Shown here: in pieces, positions 9,359 through 22,115 of the stretch
Numbering within the stretch: position 1 is the stretch's first letter
Layout: each line of letters starts with the position of its first letter
Assembly: GCF_002933335.1 (NCBI RefSeq)
Contig: NZ_PDKS01000001.1
Coordinates: 310,001-374,000 of the forward strand
Direction of reading: 5' to 3'
Source of the DNA: Candidatus Pantoea edessiphila
GTDB taxonomy: Bacteria > Pseudomonadota > Gammaproteobacteria > Enterobacterales > Enterobacteriaceae
DNA length: 64,000 nt
Notes under the pieces: model-generated
What the model was told of the DNA's origin: nothing
The model's input: the letters and a program-made list of their open reading frames with translations, nothing else
Database searches by the model: none
Translations under genes and position numbers: made by a program

Positions 9359-10419
9359 TTAACATTACACTTTATTGTTTTTGCAAAATTTAACATGCGA
9401 TTCAGTGGCAATAGTGCTGCTTTTCTCAATTCATTATCAACATTAATTTTATATTTAGAACTACCAAATTCAAGACTGTCTGAGATATTTTTAAGATTAT
9501 TCATTGCCATCCATGGACAATGAGCGCAACTGCGACAGGTTGCACCTTCTCCAGCAGTAGGTGCTTCTAAAAGTTCTTTATCTGGCACAATTTGCTGCAT
9601 TTTATAAAAAATGGCACGATCGGTAACAACTATTAATTGTTTATGAGGCAATTTTTTTGCTGCATTAATTAATTGAGAAGTTGATCCAACAACATCAGCT
9701 AATTCGATTATTGATTGAGGAGATTCTGGATGAACTATAACTGCAGCATTAGGGTATAGATTCTTCAAACGCTTTAATCCACGAGTTTTGAATTCATTAT
9801 GTACTATACAAGTACCCTGCCAATTGATTATATCAGCATTAGATTTTAGCTTGATATATCCACCTAAATTACGATCTGGAGCCCAAATAATTTTTTGACC
9901 TAAATAATTAAGGTGCTCAATTAAATCAACTGCAATACTTGAAGTAACAACCCAATCAGCACGAGCTTTTACTGCTGCTGAAGTATTAGCATAAACTACG
10001 ACAGTACGATCTGGATGATCATCACAAAATGCACTAAATTCTTTTATAGGGCAACTAATATCTAAAGAACATTGTGCTTCTAAAGTAGGCATCAATACAT
10101 TTTTTTCTGGGCTAAGAATTTTAGCTGTTTCTCCCATGAATTTTACTCCAGCTACTAACAAGGTTGTAGCAGGATGTATACTCCCAAATCTAGCCATTTC
10201 AAGTGAATCAGAAACGCATCCACCTGTAATTTCTGCTAATGCCTGAATTTCAGGATTAGTGTAATAATGTGCTATCATCACAGCGTTTCTTGACTTAAGA
10301 AGTTTCTTGATTTTATTAAAATAAAAATCTTTTTCTTCACTACTACGAGTATTTAACGTGGAATGTTTATTCCAAAAAGAATAAGATTTCATCTCAGAAC
10401 CAAATACAGTATTTCCCAT
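9346..10419 (-). CDS. nadA: quinolinate synthase NadA
   Basis: NadA condenses iminoaspartate with dihydroxyacetone phosphate to quinolinate, an early step of NAD synthesis, using a [4Fe-4S] cluster. The 357-residue product aligns with E. coli NadA (347 aa). Cluster cysteines are seen in Q-C-S-L-D, G-T-C-I-V-H and C-R-S-C-A-H-C-P-W. The substrate motifs A-H-Y-Y-T and S-D-S-L-E-M-A-R are intact. It is convergent with gpmA, and its last codons lie in a duplicated 33-bp unit. NadB and NadC are not in the window. Confidence 0.95.
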   Translation of the reverse strand: MGNTVFGSEMKSYSFWNKHSTLNTRSSEEKDFYFNKIKKLLKSRNAVMIAHYYTNPEIQALAEITGGCVSDSLEMARFGSIHPATTLLVAGVKFMGETAKILSPEKNVLMPTLEAQCSLDISCPIKEFSAFCDDHPDRTVVVYANTSAAVKARADWVVTSSIAVDLIEHLNYLGQKIIWAPDRNLGGYIKLKSNADIINWQGTCIVHNEFKTRGLKRLKNLYPNAAVIVHPESPQSIIELADVVGSTSQLINAAKKLPHKQLIVVTDRAIFYKMQQIVPDKELLEAPTAGEGATCRSCAHCPWMAMNNLKNISDSLEFGSSKYKINVDNELRKAALLPLNRMLNFAKTIKCNVKSNI

Positions 10420-10645
10420 ATTTCACTCATTTTATTAATTAATTAAAATAGTTTTGGTAATTAACGAACTAAAGTAATTAAATCTTTAAATATGATGTTT
10501 GCTAGAATTAGCTGAGAAAAATATTACACATTTTAAATAAAAACTTCATTAAAATATACAGCAAATATCATTTAATTAAATTAAATTATTGTAATAACAT
10601 CATACTAAAAAAACAATATATCTATGATTGTATGTCATATATATA

Positions 10646-11515
10646 TTACAATAAAATAGATTTTACTACTTGGCCTATATCAGTTAATTTATATACAATC
10701 TTAACTCCAGCATTTTCAAGTAAATCTATTTTTGTATCTGCAGTTCCCTTACCACCCGCAATGATAGCACCAGCATGCCCCATACGTTTACCTTTTGGAG
10801 CTGTTACACCAGCTATATATCCTATAACGGGTTTTGTAACATGTTCTTTTATAAAAACAGCTGCTTTTTCTTCAGATACTCCACCAATTTCACCTATCAT
10901 GACAATTGCTTTTGTTTTTCGATCGTCCTGAAACATTTTTATTATGTCAACAAAATCTGATCCAGTAATAGGATCTCCTCCTATACCGACACAAGTAGAT
11001 TGACCATATCCAACATTAGTAATCTGTTTAACTGCCTCATAAGTCAATGTACCAGAGCGTGATACTACCCCTACACAACCTGGACGATGAATATCAGCAG
11101 GCATTATCCCTATCTTACATTCATGTGGAGTAATAACACCTGGACAATTAGGACCAATCATGCGAACGTTTGATTCATCTAATTTTTTTTTAATGGTTAC
11201 CATATCTAAAGTTGGTATTCCCTCTGTAATTGTAATGATTAACTTTACATCTGAGTCGATAGCTTCTAAAATACTATCCATACAAAATTGTACGGGGACA
11301 TATATTACAGTAGCAGTAGCCCCTGTATATTCAATAGCTTCTCGTACTGTGTTAAATACCGGTAAACCTAGGTGTATTGTGCCACCTTTTCCTGGAGTTA
11401 CCCCCCCAACTAATTTTGTTCCATAATCTAGTGCTTGTTTCGAATGAAATGAACCGTGTTTACCAGTAAAACCCTGACAAATTACTTTAGTGTTTTTATC
11501 AATTAAAATAGACAT
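10646..11515 (-). CDS. sucD: succinyl-CoA synthetase alpha subunit SucD
   Basis: SucD with SucC converts succinyl-CoA to succinate with formation of a nucleoside triphosphate. The 289-residue length equals that of E. coli. The N-terminal CoA-binding Rossmann region ([10 protein letters not shown]) and the phosphohistidine motif G-H-A-G-A-I-I near residue 246 are conserved. The start overlaps the stop of sucC by one base. It is the last gene of the sdhCDAB-sucABCD cluster. Confidence 0.96.
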   Translation of the reverse strand: MSILIDKNTKVICQGFTGKHGSFHSKQALDYGTKLVGGVTPGKGGTIHLGLPVFNTVREAIEYTGATATVIYVPVQFCMDSILEAIDSDVKLIITITEGIPTLDMVTIKKKLDESNVRMIGPNCPGVITPHECKIGIMPADIHRPGCVGVVSRSGTLTYEAVKQITNVGYGQSTCVGIGGDPITGSDFVDIIKMFQDDRKTKAIVMIGEIGGVSEEKAAVFIKEHVTKPVIGYIAGVTAPKGKRMGHAGAIIAGGKGTADTKIDLLENAGVKIVYKLTDIGQVVKSILL

Positions 11516-12684
11516 TATTTTTGCTCCGCTGCAGAACTAACAGCACACTTAACTGCTTGTGATAAATCTTTTATGACTATAATTTTTAATCGACTATTAA
11601 TTAATTTTTTTTGAGCTAATTCAGAATTATTACCTTCTAATCTTATGATAACAGGTAGCTCTATATTTAAAATATTCATTGCATCGATTATACCATTAGC
11701 TATTAGATCACAACGCACGATACCACCAAAAATATTAACAAGAATAGACTTGATATTAATATCTGACAGTATTATTTTAAAAGCTTCTATAACACGTTCT
11801 TCAGTAACGCTACCACCAACATCAAGAAAATTAGCTGGTTTACCACCATAATATTTAATTATATCCATAGTACCCATAGCTAAACCTGCACCATTCACGA
11901 TACAACCGATATCTCCTTCAAGTGATATATAATTTAATTCAAATTGAGTTGCATATGCTTCTCGTTGATCTTGTTGGGTAATATCATACAACTTATTTAA
12001 TTCAGGATGACGAAATAAGGCATTGCTATCAACTGATAATTTGCTATCTAAACAAATTAAATTACCTTGAAGATTTATTATTAAAGGATTAATTTCAATT
12101 AACATAAGATCAAGTTCTACAAACATATTAGATAATTTCATGAATATATTAGTAAATTGATTTATTTGTTCTCCTACTAATCCTAATTTAAAACCCAATC
12201 CACGACCCTGATAACGCTGTGGTCCAGTAAGGGGATCTATAAATACTTTATAAATTACATTAGGTATTTTTTTGGCAACATTTTCTATTTCAACACCTCC
12301 CTGCATAGAAGCTATGAAAACTATACGACAAGTTTCACGATCAATTGTAGCACTTAAATAAAGTTCCCTATCGATATCTGTCTTTTCTTCAACTAAAAAT
12401 TTATTAACTAGTTGTCCATGTTTATCTGTTTGATCAGTTATAAGACGTTTTGTATGCCATTTTTCAAAAAAAACGCATATTTCTTTGAGATTTTTTAAAA
12501 TTTTTACAGCTCCAGCTTTGCCACGACCGCCGGCATGTACTTGACATTTAATTACCCATGAATGATCATCTATATTAGAACATGCTTCTTGTATTTCTAG
12601 TAAACTAGCACATACATAACCTTTTGGTATGGGTATATTATATTTAGCAAGTAATTTTTTTGATTGATATTCGTGTAAGTTCAC
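11515..12684 (-). CDS. sucC: succinyl-CoA synthetase beta subunit SucC
   Basis: SucC carries the ATP-grasp nucleotide site and the succinate site. The 389 residues align with E. coli SucC (388). Visible are the N-terminal M-N-L-H-E-Y-Q-S-K, the [11 protein letters not shown] loop, E-I-N-P-L near residue 200, and N-I-F-G-G-I near 320. It is coupled to sucD by a one-base overlap and lies 62 bases downstream of sucB. Confidence 0.96.
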   Translation of the reverse strand: MNLHEYQSKKLLAKYNIPIPKGYVCASLLEIQEACSNIDDHSWVIKCQVHAGGRGKAGAVKILKNLKEICVFFEKWHTKRLITDQTDKHGQLVNKFLVEEKTDIDRELYLSATIDRETCRIVFIASMQGGVEIENVAKKIPNVIYKVFIDPLTGPQRYQGRGLGFKLGLVGEQINQFTNIFMKLSNMFVELDLMLIEINPLIINLQGNLICLDSKLSVDSNALFRHPELNKLYDITQQDQREAYATQFELNYISLEGDIGCIVNGAGLAMGTMDIIKYYGGKPANFLDVGGSVTEERVIEAFKIILSDINIKSILVNIFGGIVRCDLIANGIIDAMNILNIELPVIIRLEGNNSELAQKKLINSRLKIIVIKDLSQAVKCAVSSAAEQK

Positions 12685-12746
12685 AATTTTTTATATCCAT
12701 CGATGTTATATTATAATAATTATTATTGTATATACAGAAATTAACA

Positions 12747-13970
12747 CTATAAGTTTAGTAGTAAACGTATTGGATCTTCTAATCCTTCTTTTACTTTAAC
12801 CAAGTAACCAATGGATTCACGACCATCAATTAAACGATGATCATAAGATAAAGCGATATACATCATCGGTAATATGATTGTTTCTCCTTTTAGTGCCATA
12901 GGTCTATCTTTAATAACATGTATACCAAGAATTGCACTTTGTGGTGGGTTAATAATGGGTGTAGACATTAATGATCCAAAAACTCCTCCATTAGTAATAG
13001 TAAAATTACCACCAGTTAAATCTTCTACTTTCAGTTTTCCATCTCTTCCTTTGGCTGCTAATTCTATGATTTTCTTTTCTATATCAGCCATATTCATTTG
13101 ATCAGCATTTCTTATAACTGGGGTTACTAATCCTCTTGGTGTTGATATAGCAATATTAATATCAAAATAATTATGATAGATAACATCATCACTATCGATA
13201 AAAGCATTAATTTCTGGATATTGTTTTAATGCTTCTATAACAGCTTTAACGTAAAATGACATAAAACCCAAACGAACCCCATGACCTTTTTCAAAAAGAT
13301 CTCCATATTTTTTGCGAGTATTTATTACAGATTGCATATTAACTTCATTAAATGTTGTTAACATTGCAGTACTATTTTTTGCATCTATTAATCTTTCTGC
13401 TATACGTTTTCGCATACGTGTCATTGGAACACGTTTTTCAATACGGTCCAAATTTATATTATTTTGAACTATTGTTTTAGTTTCTGTTTCTAGTTTATTA
13501 TTTAAATATGTTTTTATATCTTCAATTGTGATTTGTTTATTTCCAATACAAGATTGCATTTGTGAAATATCGATATCATGTTCTGCAATAAATCGACGAA
13601 TAGATGGGCTAAATATGTCATTTGTTTCTTGTATTAATTTATTATCTTCAACATGTTCTTTTTTATCTTGATTATTCTGTTGATCAATTTTTTGATGATT
13701 TTGTTTTTCAATATTGTCATTAGAATTAACTATGGTATTTAAAAAACCTATAACTTGATGTGCTTTTACAATTGAACCTTGATCTTTTACAATATTCTCT
13801 AGTATACCTTCAGAAATTGCTGGAATTTCTATTATAACTTTATCAGTTTCAATTTCTACTAACACTTCATCTAGATTTACTTTATCCCCTGGTTTTTTAT
13901 GCCAAGTTGCTATTGAAGCGTCAACAACTGATTCAGGTAAATCAGGAACAAGAATCTCTAAAACACTCAT
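12747..13970 (-). CDS. sucB: 2-oxoglutarate dehydrogenase E2 (dihydrolipoyl succinyltransferase) SucB
   Basis: SucB forms the core of the 2-oxoglutarate dehydrogenase complex. An N-terminal lipoyl domain carries K44 in E-T-D-K-V. A variable linker rich in Gln, Asn and Lys follows (about 85-125), then the peripheral-subunit-binding domain ([11 protein letters not shown]), and a catalytic domain ending with [11 protein letters not shown]. The 407 residues match E. coli (405). LipA and LipB, which lipoylate K44, are encoded elsewhere in this window. Only 11 bases separate it from sucA. Confidence 0.96.
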   Translation of the reverse strand: MSVLEILVPDLPESVVDASIATWHKKPGDKVNLDEVLVEIETDKVIIEIPAISEGILENIVKDQGSIVKAHQVIGFLNTIVNSNDNIEKQNHQKIDQQNNQDKKEHVEDNKLIQETNDIFSPSIRRFIAEHDIDISQMQSCIGNKQITIEDIKTYLNNKLETETKTIVQNNINLDRIEKRVPMTRMRKRIAERLIDAKNSTAMLTTFNEVNMQSVINTRKKYGDLFEKGHGVRLGFMSFYVKAVIEALKQYPEINAFIDSDDVIYHNYFDINIAISTPRGLVTPVIRNADQMNMADIEKKIIELAAKGRDGKLKVEDLTGGNFTITNGGVFGSLMSTPIINPPQSAILGIHVIKDRPMALKGETIILPMMYIALSYDHRLIDGRESIGYLVKVKEGLEDPIRLLLNL

Positions 13971-13981
13971 TATCTTTCCTT

Positions 13982-16780
13982 TTAATTCAATGCGTTATTA
14001 ATCAGATCTTGCTGCTGTTTATGATGTGTTGATATATGACCTACAGCTGGTGAAGCAGAAGGTGGACGACTTGTATAACGCAATGTAGCATTATATGGTA
14101 ATAATTCACTAAAATAATGATTTACAAAACACCATGCACCTTGATTAAGAGGTTCTTCTTGACACCAAATAAAATCTTTTACATGAGAGTACAATGTTAA
14201 CATCTCTTTTAATTCTTGATATGGAAAAGGATAAAGTTGTTCAATACGCACTATAGCTATATCTTTTTGTTGATTTTTGCTTCGTTGTTCAATTAAATCA
14301 AAATATACCTTTCCTGAACACATTAATACACGTTTGATATTTTTTGAATTTAAATTAAACAATTCACCAATTACTAATTGAAAACTGCCGTCAGCCATTT
14401 CTTTTAGTGTTGATTTAACTAGAGGGTGCCTTAATAGAGATTTTGGGGACATAACAATTAGGGGTCTGCGTATTTTTCTAATAATTTGACGGCGTAACAT
14501 ATGATACATTTGAGCTGGTGTAGAAGGAACACAAACCTGTATATTATGTTCAGCGCAAAGTTGCAAATAACGTTCAAGACGAGCAGAAGAATGTTCAGGG
14601 CCTTGACCTTCATAACCATGGGGCAAGAGCATGACAAGTCCACAAAATCGTCCCCATTTTTGTTCTCCAGAACATATAAACTGATCAATCACTACTTGTG
14701 CTCCATTTGCAAAATCGCCAAATTGAGCTTCCCAAATAGTTAAAACTCTTGGTTCTGTAGTAGCATATCCATATTCAAATGCAAGAACAGCTTCTTCTGA
14801 TAAAACAGAATCCCAAATTTCAAAACTTCCCTTATTACTTGATATACAATTTAAAGGAATATAAGTTGATCCATTAATTTGGTTATGAACAACAGAATGT
14901 CGATGAAAAAAAGTACCTCTACTAGAATCTTCTCCTGAAATACGTATTGAAACACCCTGATCAATTAAAGAAGCATAAGCAAGATTTTCTGCTGCACCCC
15001 AATCAAATTTTTTCTTACCTTCTGCCATTTCTTTTCGATCATTATAAATTTTAGCTACTCTTTCTTGTAATTTTACTTCTGTGGGGATATAGCTAATAAG
15101 AAGGGCCAATTTTTGAAGATGTTTAATATCTACAGAATGCTGGTAATGATCATCGCTATTGATCTTCAAGTATTCTGACCATATTGAACAAAGTAAACCT
15201 TTATTACATATTTCTGGTACAACACATTCGCCTTTTTCAAGTTCAGTACGGTAGGATACCATCATATTATTTAAATCGCTTGCAGAGATGATTTTATTGT
15301 TTATTAAATAATCTGCATAAATTTTACGTAAAGTAGGATGTTGTTTGATTTTCTGATACATTAATGGTTGAGTAACTGTAGGTTCATCAGATTCATTATG
15401 CCCATGACGTCTATAACATACTAAATCTATAAACACATCCTTTTTAAATTGATTTCTATAATCCGTAGCTACTCTGCTAACAAATAATACCGCTTCTAAA
15501 TCATCAGCATTAACATGAAAAATAGGTGCTGATATCATTTTACCAATATCAGTACAGTACTGTGTTGATCGAGAATCTTTAGGATTAGATGTAGTAAAAC
15601 CCACTTGATTATTAATTGTAATACGAATAGTCCCACCTACCTCATATCCACGTGTTTGAGACATGTTTAATGTTTCTTGGACTACACCTTGAGCACTTAA
15701 AGCAGCATCTCCATGTATTGTAATAGGTAAAATTTTATTGTTATCTTTTTTTGTTAATAACCTATCTTGTCTAGCACGCACTGAACCCATAATCACAGGG
15801 CTAATGATTTCGAGATGAGATGGATTAAAAGCTAGGACTAAATGTAATAAACCACCTTCTGTATGTATATCAGAGGAAAATCCCATATGATATTTAACAT
15901 CTCCAGATCTTAGATATTCTTGGTTTCTTCCAGAAAATTCATTAAATAAATCAACCGGTTTTTTTCCTAGTATATTTATTAATACATTAAGACGACCTCG
16001 ATGTGCCATACCTAGTACTATTTCTTGGGTTCCTCTTTTCCCCGAATACTGAATTATCTCATGTAACATAGGAATTAAGACATCTGCTCCTTCCAAAGAA
16101 AAACGTTTTGCGCCAGGAAATTTTGCACCTAGATATTTTTCTAATCCCTCTGCTGCAACTAGATTTTTCAAAAATATTTTTTTCTCTTCTGCTCTAAATA
16201 AATCTACATAATCAGTATATTCAATGCTTTTTTGAATCCAAAGTTTTTCTTCAATACTATCAACATGCATGTATTCTACACCAATAGAACCACAGTATGT
16301 ATTATTTAAACTACGAATTAAATTGGATAGTTTGATTATTCCTGATGATCCGGCATAATCTACTCGAAAACTTTCTTGTAAATCATTCTCAGTTAATTTA
16401 TAAAAAGACGGATTAAGTTCATTGGCTAAATCTTTTTTCCACAAACCTAACGGATCTAAAATCGCATATTTATGACTATATAAACGAAAAGCATTAACTA
16501 ACTGCATCACTTTTAATTGTTTATAATAGCTATTATTAGTAATAACAGAATTATAACGATCTTTATCGTATGATAAACAACGAAAATATTCACGTATATT
16601 AGAATGAAACTGTTCTGATTTGGTATCTTTATTGACTAAATTCTGAAATATTATTTCCCATTCTGTATCAATAGAACTAGGATTTTTTAAAAAATCTTCA
16701 TACAGTTTTTCAAGATAGTAATGATTTACCCCTGCTAACCATGAAGATTCTAACCAAGATTTTACCGCTCTATTCTGCAT
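13982..16780 (-). CDS. sucA: 2-oxoglutarate dehydrogenase E1 SucA
   Basis: SucA is the thiamine-diphosphate E1 that decarboxylates 2-oxoglutarate and transfers succinyl to SucB lipoate. At 932 residues it is essentially full length (E. coli 933). Recognisable segments are the N-terminal [41 protein letters not shown] and [15 protein letters not shown] 176-base spacer separates it from sdhB, the position of an internal suc promoter in E. coli. Confidence 0.97.
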   Translation of the reverse strand: MQNRAVKSWLESSWLAGVNHYYLEKLYEDFLKNPSSIDTEWEIIFQNLVNKDTKSEQFHSNIREYFRCLSYDKDRYNSVITNNSYYKQLKVMQLVNAFRLYSHKYAILDPLGLWKKDLANELNPSFYKLTENDLQESFRVDYAGSSGIIKLSNLIRSLNNTYCGSIGVEYMHVDSIEEKLWIQKSIEYTDYVDLFRAEEKKIFLKNLVAAEGLEKYLGAKFPGAKRFSLEGADVLIPMLHEIIQYSGKRGTQEIVLGMAHRGRLNVLINILGKKPVDLFNEFSGRNQEYLRSGDVKYHMGFSSDIHTEGGLLHLVLAFNPSHLEIISPVIMGSVRARQDRLLTKKDNNKILPITIHGDAALSAQGVVQETLNMSQTRGYEVGGTIRITINNQVGFTTSNPKDSRSTQYCTDIGKMISAPIFHVNADDLEAVLFVSRVATDYRNQFKKDVFIDLVCYRRHGHNESDEPTVTQPLMYQKIKQHPTLRKIYADYLINNKIISASDLNNMMVSYRTELEKGECVVPEICNKGLLCSIWSEYLKINSDDHYQHSVDIKHLQKLALLISYIPTEVKLQERVAKIYNDRKEMAEGKKKFDWGAAENLAYASLIDQGVSIRISGEDSSRGTFFHRHSVVHNQINGSTYIPLNCISSNKGSFEIWDSVLSEEAVLAFEYGYATTEPRVLTIWEAQFGDFANGAQVVIDQFICSGEQKWGRFCGLVMLLPHGYEGQGPEHSSARLERYLQLCAEHNIQVCVPSTPAQMYHMLRRQIIRKIRRPLIVMSPKSLLRHPLVKSTLKEMADGSFQLVIGELFNLNSKNIKRVLMCSGKVYFDLIEQRSKNQQKDIAIVRIEQLYPFPYQELKEMLTLYSHVKDFIWCQEEPLNQGAWCFVNHYFSELLPYNATLRYTSRPPSASPAVGHISTHHKQQQDLINNALN

Positions 16781-16956
16781 TACAATCCCTTAAATTTCCA
16801 CGATACTATAAAGCATTGAGTATATCTTTATTAAGATTATTATTTTGGGAATCCATTTATAATAATTTTAAAGAATAAATCAAATTATACAAAAAATAAT
16901 ACAATTATTTAATAATAATATTAAGAATTTTCTAAGTGCATCGATAAAATTGCATA

Positions 16957-17673
16957 TTAATTGTTATGTTTTAGTAACATTAATTTAATTTCATTGATAG
17001 CTCTTGTAGGATTAAGCCCTTTTGGGCAAACACTTACACAATTCATTATATTATGACAACGAAAAACACTAAAGGCATCATATAAATTATCAAGACGACT
17101 ATTTGTTTCAGTATCTCTACTATCAATTAAAAAACGATATAAAGTTAGCAATCCTGCTGGACCAATAAATTTATCTGGATTCCACCAAAAAGAAGGACAT
17201 GCAGTAGAACAACAGCCACAAAGAACACATTCATATAATCCATCTAATAATTCACGCTGCGCCGGTGATTGAAGATGTTCATGTTCAGGATTGTTTTCTT
17301 CATTATTCAATAGAAAAGGTTTTATTTTTTTGTATTGAGAATAAAAATGATCCATATCTACTACCAAATCACGTATGATTGGTAATCCTGGTAAGGGACG
17401 TATAATTATTTTTTGTTTTTTATTGCTTAATTTTGATATTGGAGTAATACAAGCTAATCCATTTTTACCATTCATATTCATACCATCAGAACCACAAACT
17501 CCTTCCCGACATGAACGACGGAATGATAATGTTGGATCTTTTTCTTTTAAAGCAATTAAAGCATCTAAAACCATTATATCTCTATTGTCTTTGATATCAA
17601 GGAAATAATCTTGCATATAGGGTTTAACATTAATTTCTCTATTATATCGATAAATTGAAAACCAAAGTTTCAT
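16957..17673 (-). CDS. sdhB: succinate dehydrogenase iron-sulfur subunit SdhB
   Basis: SdhB carries the three Fe-S clusters that pass electrons from the flavin to ubiquinone. It has 238 residues, as in E. coli. The [2Fe-2S] ligands C55, C60, D63 and C75 are visible. The C-V-L-C-G-C-C-S-T-A-C-P motif and the later C-H-N-I-M-N-C-V-S-V-C-P-K-G-L-N-P motif supply the [4Fe-4S] and [3Fe-4S] ligands. A 19-bp duplication of the sdhA 3' end lies in the short gap before it. Confidence 0.96.
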   Translation of the reverse strand: MKLWFSIYRYNREINVKPYMQDYFLDIKDNRDIMVLDALIALKEKDPTLSFRRSCREGVCGSDGMNMNGKNGLACITPISKLSNKKQKIIIRPLPGLPIIRDLVVDMDHFYSQYKKIKPFLLNNEENNPEHEHLQSPAQRELLDGLYECVLCGCCSTACPSFWWNPDKFIGPAGLLTLYRFLIDSRDTETNSRLDNLYDAFSVFRCHNIMNCVSVCPKGLNPTRAINEIKLMLLKHNN

Positions 17674-17690
17674 AAGTATTTTTGCTCAAT

Positions 17691-17728
17691 TTAATAAGTA
17701 CGTATCTTTTTAATAAGTACGTATCTTT
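17691..17728. repeat. 19-bp exact tandem duplication at the sdhA 3' end
   Basis: TTAATAAGTACGTATCTTT occurs at 17691-17709 and again at 17710-17728. The second copy, read on the minus strand, encodes the last residues and stop of sdhA. The first copy is an untranslated echo just downstream of the stop. Confidence 0.93.
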
Positions 17729-19476
17729 GGTGGGAAAAAACTACGAAATTTAGGTTCCATATTAACTTTTCGGGTAGTCATACTTTCGGTTTGAGGAAGG
17801 TAAATACTATGACATAACCAATTTTTATCATCTCTGTCAGGAAAATCAAAACGATTGTGTGCTCCTCTACTTTCAGTACGGTAATGAGCAGCTATTGCTG
17901 TTGCATATGCTGTTTCCATTAAATTATCTAATTCAAAACACTCAATACGTTGGGTGTTAAATTCTTTTGAATGGTCATCTAATCTAACTGATTTCATTTT
18001 TTCTCGAATTATCCTTAACTCATCAATACCTTTTTCCATAGATTTTCCCTCTCTGAATACGGAAAAGTTGTTTTGCATGCAGTATTGTAGTTCTTTGCGA
18101 ATCGTTATCGGATTTTCTCCTGTTTTATTTTTTTCCCAACAATTTAGACGTACCATAGCAGCATTAATATCTTCTTTAGAAGCACTACGTAATTCTCCTT
18201 GTTCTTCTATACTATTTGTTAAAAACAAGCCCACTGCTCTACCAAACACTACTAAATCTAATAATGAATTACCTCCTAAGCGATTTGCTCCATGTACAGA
18301 TACGCAAGAAACTTCGCCAACTGCAAATAATCCAGGAACAATAACATCTTCACCTTTCTTGTTTATTCGTATAACTTGACCAGTTATTTTAGTAGGGATT
18401 CCTCCCATCATATAATGACATGTTGGTATTACAGGAATAGGAGTTTTTGTAGGGTCAATATTAGCAAAAGTGCAAGATAATTCAAGAATACCTGGTAACT
18501 GTGATTCGAGAATTTTTTTTCCTAAATGGTCTAGTTTTAGTTTTACATGCGGACCAAGAGGTCCATCAAAACCTCGACCTTCTCGAATTTCTATCATAAT
18601 TGATCTTGCAACTACATCACGACTAGCTAGATCTTTAGCATTGGGTGCATAACGCTCCATAAAGCGCTCACCATGTTTGTTTAATAAATATCCACCTTCT
18701 CCTCTACAACCTTCTGTTACTAAAACACCAGAACCTGCTATTCCAGTTGGATGAAATTGCCACATTTCCATGTCTTGCACAGGTAATCCTACACGCAGTG
18801 CCATACCAATACCATCTCCAGTATTAATATATGCGTTAGTTGTAGATTGGAATATGCGACCAGCCCCACCAGTTGCTAATACAGTAGCTTTAGCTTCGAA
18901 GTAAACAATTTCACCTGTTTCAATTTTAATAGCAATGCATCCAACTATAGCATCATCTACATTTTTTACTAAGTCTAATACATACCATTCTGAAAAAATA
19001 GTTGTTTGGTTTTTTAAATTTTGTTGATATAAAGTATGTAATAGGGCATGACCAGTACGATCAGCAGCAGAAGCTGTACGTGCTGCTTGTTCTTCTCCAA
19101 AATTTTTCGATTGTCCACCGAAAGGACGTTGGTAAATACGACCATTATCTAGACGCGAAAATGGTAAGCCCATATGTTCTAATTCTAAAATTGTTTCAGG
19201 ACCATTTTTACACATATATTCAATTGAATTCTGATCCCCTATATAATCAGAACCTTTTACTGTATCATACATATGCCATTCCCAGTTATCTTTATGTATA
19301 TTACCTAAACTTACGGTTATACCACCTTGTGCTGATACTGTGTGAGATCTTGTAGGAAATACTTTTGATAATAAGGCACAGTTTTTCCCTGATTTGGTAA
19401 TCTGAAGCGCTGCTCTCATTCCTGCACCTCCTGCACCTATTACGACAGCATCAAATTTTCTAACTGGTAAATTCAT
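17710..19476 (-). CDS. sdhA: succinate dehydrogenase flavoprotein SdhA
   Basis: SdhA oxidises succinate to fumarate through covalently bound FAD. The 588 residues equal the E. coli length. G-A-G-G-A-G at 14-19 is the dinucleotide-binding motif, H45 in [10 protein letters not shown] is the FAD-linked histidine, and the substrate and FAD motifs [13 protein letters not shown] and [10 protein letters not shown] are present. It directly abuts sdhD and has no internal damage. Confidence 0.97.
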   Translation of the reverse strand: MNLPVRKFDAVVIGAGGAGMRAALQITKSGKNCALLSKVFPTRSHTVSAQGGITVSLGNIHKDNWEWHMYDTVKGSDYIGDQNSIEYMCKNGPETILELEHMGLPFSRLDNGRIYQRPFGGQSKNFGEEQAARTASAADRTGHALLHTLYQQNLKNQTTIFSEWYVLDLVKNVDDAIVGCIAIKIETGEIVYFEAKATVLATGGAGRIFQSTTNAYINTGDGIGMALRVGLPVQDMEMWQFHPTGIAGSGVLVTEGCRGEGGYLLNKHGERFMERYAPNAKDLASRDVVARSIMIEIREGRGFDGPLGPHVKLKLDHLGKKILESQLPGILELSCTFANIDPTKTPIPVIPTCHYMMGGIPTKITGQVIRINKKGEDVIVPGLFAVGEVSCVSVHGANRLGGNSLLDLVVFGRAVGLFLTNSIEEQGELRSASKEDINAAMVRLNCWEKNKTGENPITIRKELQYCMQNNFSVFREGKSMEKGIDELRIIREKMKSVRLDDHSKEFNTQRIECFELDNLMETAYATAIAAHYRTESRGAHNRFDFPDRDDKNWLCHSIYLPQTESMTTRKVNMEPKFRSFFPPKIRTY

Positions 19477-19824
19477 TTACCCTCCACAAACAATAATAAA
19501 TCCGAAAATAGCATATGATAACAATATTATTACAATAATTACCTGTAATATAATACGAATTACCACCCTCTTGACATAATCTGTTAATACCTGCCAAATG
19601 CCAATCCATCCGTGCAATAAAACAGACAATAACATTAAAATAGTAAATATTTTCGTTGTAATATATTCGAAAAATATGTGCCAGGTACAGTAATTTAATT
19701 TATCTACTCTAATCAAAAAAACAAAAAGATAAATAATATACAAAAATATTACAATAGCCGCTACACGTAATATTAACCAGTCTCGAATACCATTACGGCC
19801 TAAAGCCGATGTATCATTTACCAT
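19477..19824 (-). CDS. sdhD: succinate dehydrogenase membrane anchor SdhD
   Basis: SdhD is one of two membrane anchors that bind heme b and ubiquinone. The 115-residue length is that of E. coli. The N-terminal S-A-L-G-R-N-G motif, the heme-ligand histidine in L-L-H-G-W-I-G-I-W-Q-V near residue 71, and the D-Y-V-K quinone-site tyrosine are conserved, with three transmembrane helices. It overlaps sdhC by seven bases. Confidence 0.95.
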   Translation of the reverse strand: MVNDTSALGRNGIRDWLILRVAAIVIFLYIIYLFVFLIRVDKLNYCTWHIFFEYITTKIFTILMLLSVLLHGWIGIWQVLTDYVKRVVIRIILQVIIVIILLSYAIFGFIIVCGG

Positions 19825-20204
19825 ATGAAAACTCCGGCTAATATAGACAGTATTATACTGATAACAAATACTATGTAAGATGATAAAACACCAGATTTTA
19901 GTGTTTCAGATAAAAATCGAAAATCCATTAAAACATGACGAATTCCATTAACTATATGATATATAAAAACAGTCAAAATATTCCATACAATAAATTTAAA
20001 ATAAATATTGTTAAAAAACGACATGACATATTGAAAATTTTCTTGAGAAGAAAGAGATAAATCCAACAACCATAAAAAGATGCCAAATAAAAATAGTATA
20101 ATTACACCAGAAATACGATGCAGTATAGACGATATAGCTGTAATGGGAAAATGAATCGTCGATAATTTTAAGTTGATAGGTCTTGATTTGTTCATTATTT
20201 GCAA
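19818..20204 (-). CDS. sdhC: succinate dehydrogenase cytochrome b556 subunit SdhC
   Basis: SdhC is the second membrane anchor of complex II. The 128-residue protein aligns with E. coli SdhC (129 aa). The R-P-I-N-L-x-L-S-T-I-H-F-P-I-T-A-I motif, S-I-L-H-R-I-S-G at the quinone site and the heme histidine in Y-H-I-V-N-G-I-R-H are preserved, with three transmembrane segments. It is the first gene of the sdh-suc cluster and is divergent from gltA. Confidence 0.95.
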   Translation of the reverse strand: MQIMNKSRPINLKLSTIHFPITAISSILHRISGVIILFLFGIFLWLLDLSLSSQENFQYVMSFFNNIYFKFIVWNILTVFIYHIVNGIRHVLMDFRFLSETLKSGVLSSYIVFVISIILSILAGVFIW

Positions 20205-20766
20205 TAATTTTAATTGAAATCAATTTAATAAATAGTTCATTGGTATAAAAATAATCCTTACAAGTATAAATGGATCATAATGGAGATTACAATTATTCAT
20301 TGAGAATTTTTTATTATTTTTAAATAAATATTGATAATTATCACCTTTTGAAATAGTTATTATGTGTAATATTTATAATATAATCATGTCAAATGAAAAG
20401 ATTTGTTTTTATTTATAATATTACAATATTATTATAGTATTGTAATATTATAATATAAATACTAAAATCGCAATTTCTATTTATAGAATATGGGTAGAAT
20501 ACTAGAAATAGTATGGGTAGAATACTAGAAATAGTAGGTGTTATAAATAATCAATTAGTTATAATTGGTTTACTGAGTAAATATTTTATGTATTCTATAT
20601 TATATCACTTGTCAATTATTAAAATTAAATTTTACGTTTATTTACTTTTACAACATAATTAATATTAATATAAATTAAATGCAATGTTATAAAACAAAAC
20701 AATATTGGTAATTAATTGTGAATTGATCTAAATTAAAATAATATGTCAAAATAATAAGGAATTTAA
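20205..20766. other. sdhC-gltA divergent regulatory spacer
   Basis: This 562-base gap must hold the promoters for the sdh-suc cluster and for gltA. It is almost wholly A/T. I could not assign promoters with confidence. A 23-bp tandem duplication lies near its middle, and an AAGGAATTTAA ribosome-binding site precedes gltA. Confidence 0.55.
20489..20534. repeat. 23-bp exact tandem duplication upstream of gltA
   Basis: Two adjacent copies of a 23-base unit (20489-20511 and 20512-20534) both begin TATGGGTAGAATACTAGAAA. They lie in the shared sdhC-gltA control region. Confidence 0.93.
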
Positions 20767-22047
20767 ATGACTTGTGAAATAATAACACTGACCTTACAAG
20801 GTAAAAGTATTAAACTAAAATTATTAAAAGATGCTTCTGGCAAAAATATAATTGATATAAGAACTTTAAGTTCTGAGGGGTTGCTGACATTTGATCCAGG
20901 ATTTACTTCTACAGCTTCTTGTGAATCCAAAATTACGTTTATTGACGGAGATAAGGGTGTTTTATTACATAGAGGTTTTCCTATTAGTCAATTAGCTACA
21001 AAATCTAATTACTTAGAGGTTTGTTATATTCTTCTAAATGGAGAAATACCTACAAAAAAACAGTTTGCACATTTTTGCAAGACAGTTATCCGACATACAA
21101 TGATTCACGAACAAATAACTAGGTTATTTAATGGATTTCGCAGAGATTCTCATCCAATGGCTGTTATGTGCGGAGTTATTGGTGCATTAGCAGCATTTTA
21201 TCACGATTCACTTGATGTAAATATAGAAAGGCATCGCGAAATTGCAGCTTTTCGTTTACTATCTAAAATGCCAACAGTAGCGGCAATGTGTTATAAATAT
21301 TCTATTGGTCAACCGTTTATTTACCCTCGTAATGATCTATCTTATGCTGGTAATTTTTTACATATGATGTTTGCCACCCCTTGTGAAATTTATAAAGTAA
21401 ATCCTATTTTAGAACGTGCTATGGACCGTATATTAATATTACATGCAGATCATGAACAAAATGCTTCAACTTCTACTGTGCGTACTGCAGGATCTTCGGG
21501 AGCTAATCCTTTTGCCTGTATATCAGCAGGCATTGCTTCCCTTTGGGGACCAGCACATGGAGGAGCTAATGAAGCTTGTTTAAATATGTTGGAAGAAATT
21601 CATAGTGTCCATTGTATAGAAAAATTTATAAAACGTGCAAAAGATAAAAATGATGTTTTTCGTCTTATGGGTTTCGGTCATCGTGTATATAAAAACTATG
21701 ATCCTCGTGCAAAAGTGATGCGTGAAACTTGCCACGAAGTACTTGAAGAACTAGGAATGAAAGATGATCTTTTAGAAGTAGCCATGGAATTAGAAAAAAT
21801 TGCATTAAATGATCCATATTTTATTGAAAGAAAATTATATCCTAATGTAGATTTTTATTCTGGGATTATATTGAAGGCAATGGGAATTCCCTCATCAATG
21901 TTTACAGTTATATTTGCTATGTCTCGTACTGTTGGTTGGATTGCACACTGGAAAGAAATGCATGATAATAATATGAAGATTGCTAGGCCTCGTCAATTGT
22001 ATACTGGATATAATGAACGCGAATTCATTTCTAAATTAATTGATTAG
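20767..22047 (+). CDS. gltA: citrate synthase GltA (type II)
   Basis: GltA condenses acetyl-CoA with oxaloacetate. The 426 residues align with the hexameric enterobacterial enzyme (427). The catalytic histidines lie in [10 protein letters not shown] and M-G-F-G-H-R-V-Y-K, and the catalytic aspartate in N-V-D-F-Y-S-G. An AAGGAATTTAA Shine-Dalgarno precedes the ATG. It is divergent from the sdh-suc genes, as in E. coli. Aconitase and isocitrate dehydrogenase are not in the window, so whether it feeds a full cycle is open. Confidence 0.97.
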   Translation: MTCEIITLTLQGKSIKLKLLKDASGKNIIDIRTLSSEGLLTFDPGFTSTASCESKITFIDGDKGVLLHRGFPISQLATKSNYLEVCYILLNGEIPTKKQFAHFCKTVIRHTMIHEQITRLFNGFRRDSHPMAVMCGVIGALAAFYHDSLDVNIERHREIAAFRLLSKMPTVAAMCYKYSIGQPFIYPRNDLSYAGNFLHMMFATPCEIYKVNPILERAMDRILILHADHEQNASTSTVRTAGSSGANPFACISAGIASLWGPAHGGANEACLNMLEEIHSVHCIEKFIKRAKDKNDVFRLMGFGHRVYKNYDPRAKVMRETCHEVLEELGMKDDLLEVAMELEKIALNDPYFIERKLYPNVDFYSGIILKAMGIPSSMFTVIFAMSRTVGWIAHWKEMHDNNMKIARPRQLYTGYNEREFISKLID

Positions 22048-22115
22048 TACTCAAAATTAAACATTCATAATGTTAATTAATACCAAAATATTCAACTAAA
22101 TATATAATTTTGATT

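Noticed and set aside
17954-18379. 141-codon plus-strand frame inside sdhA
   Set aside because: Antisense shadow of conserved coding sequence with no independent signal such as an RBS or homology.
19002-19355. 117-codon plus-strand frame inside sdhA
   Set aside because: It is antisense to a highly conserved SdhA region, and its residues are what reverse-complemented sdhA codons give; no family is recognisable.
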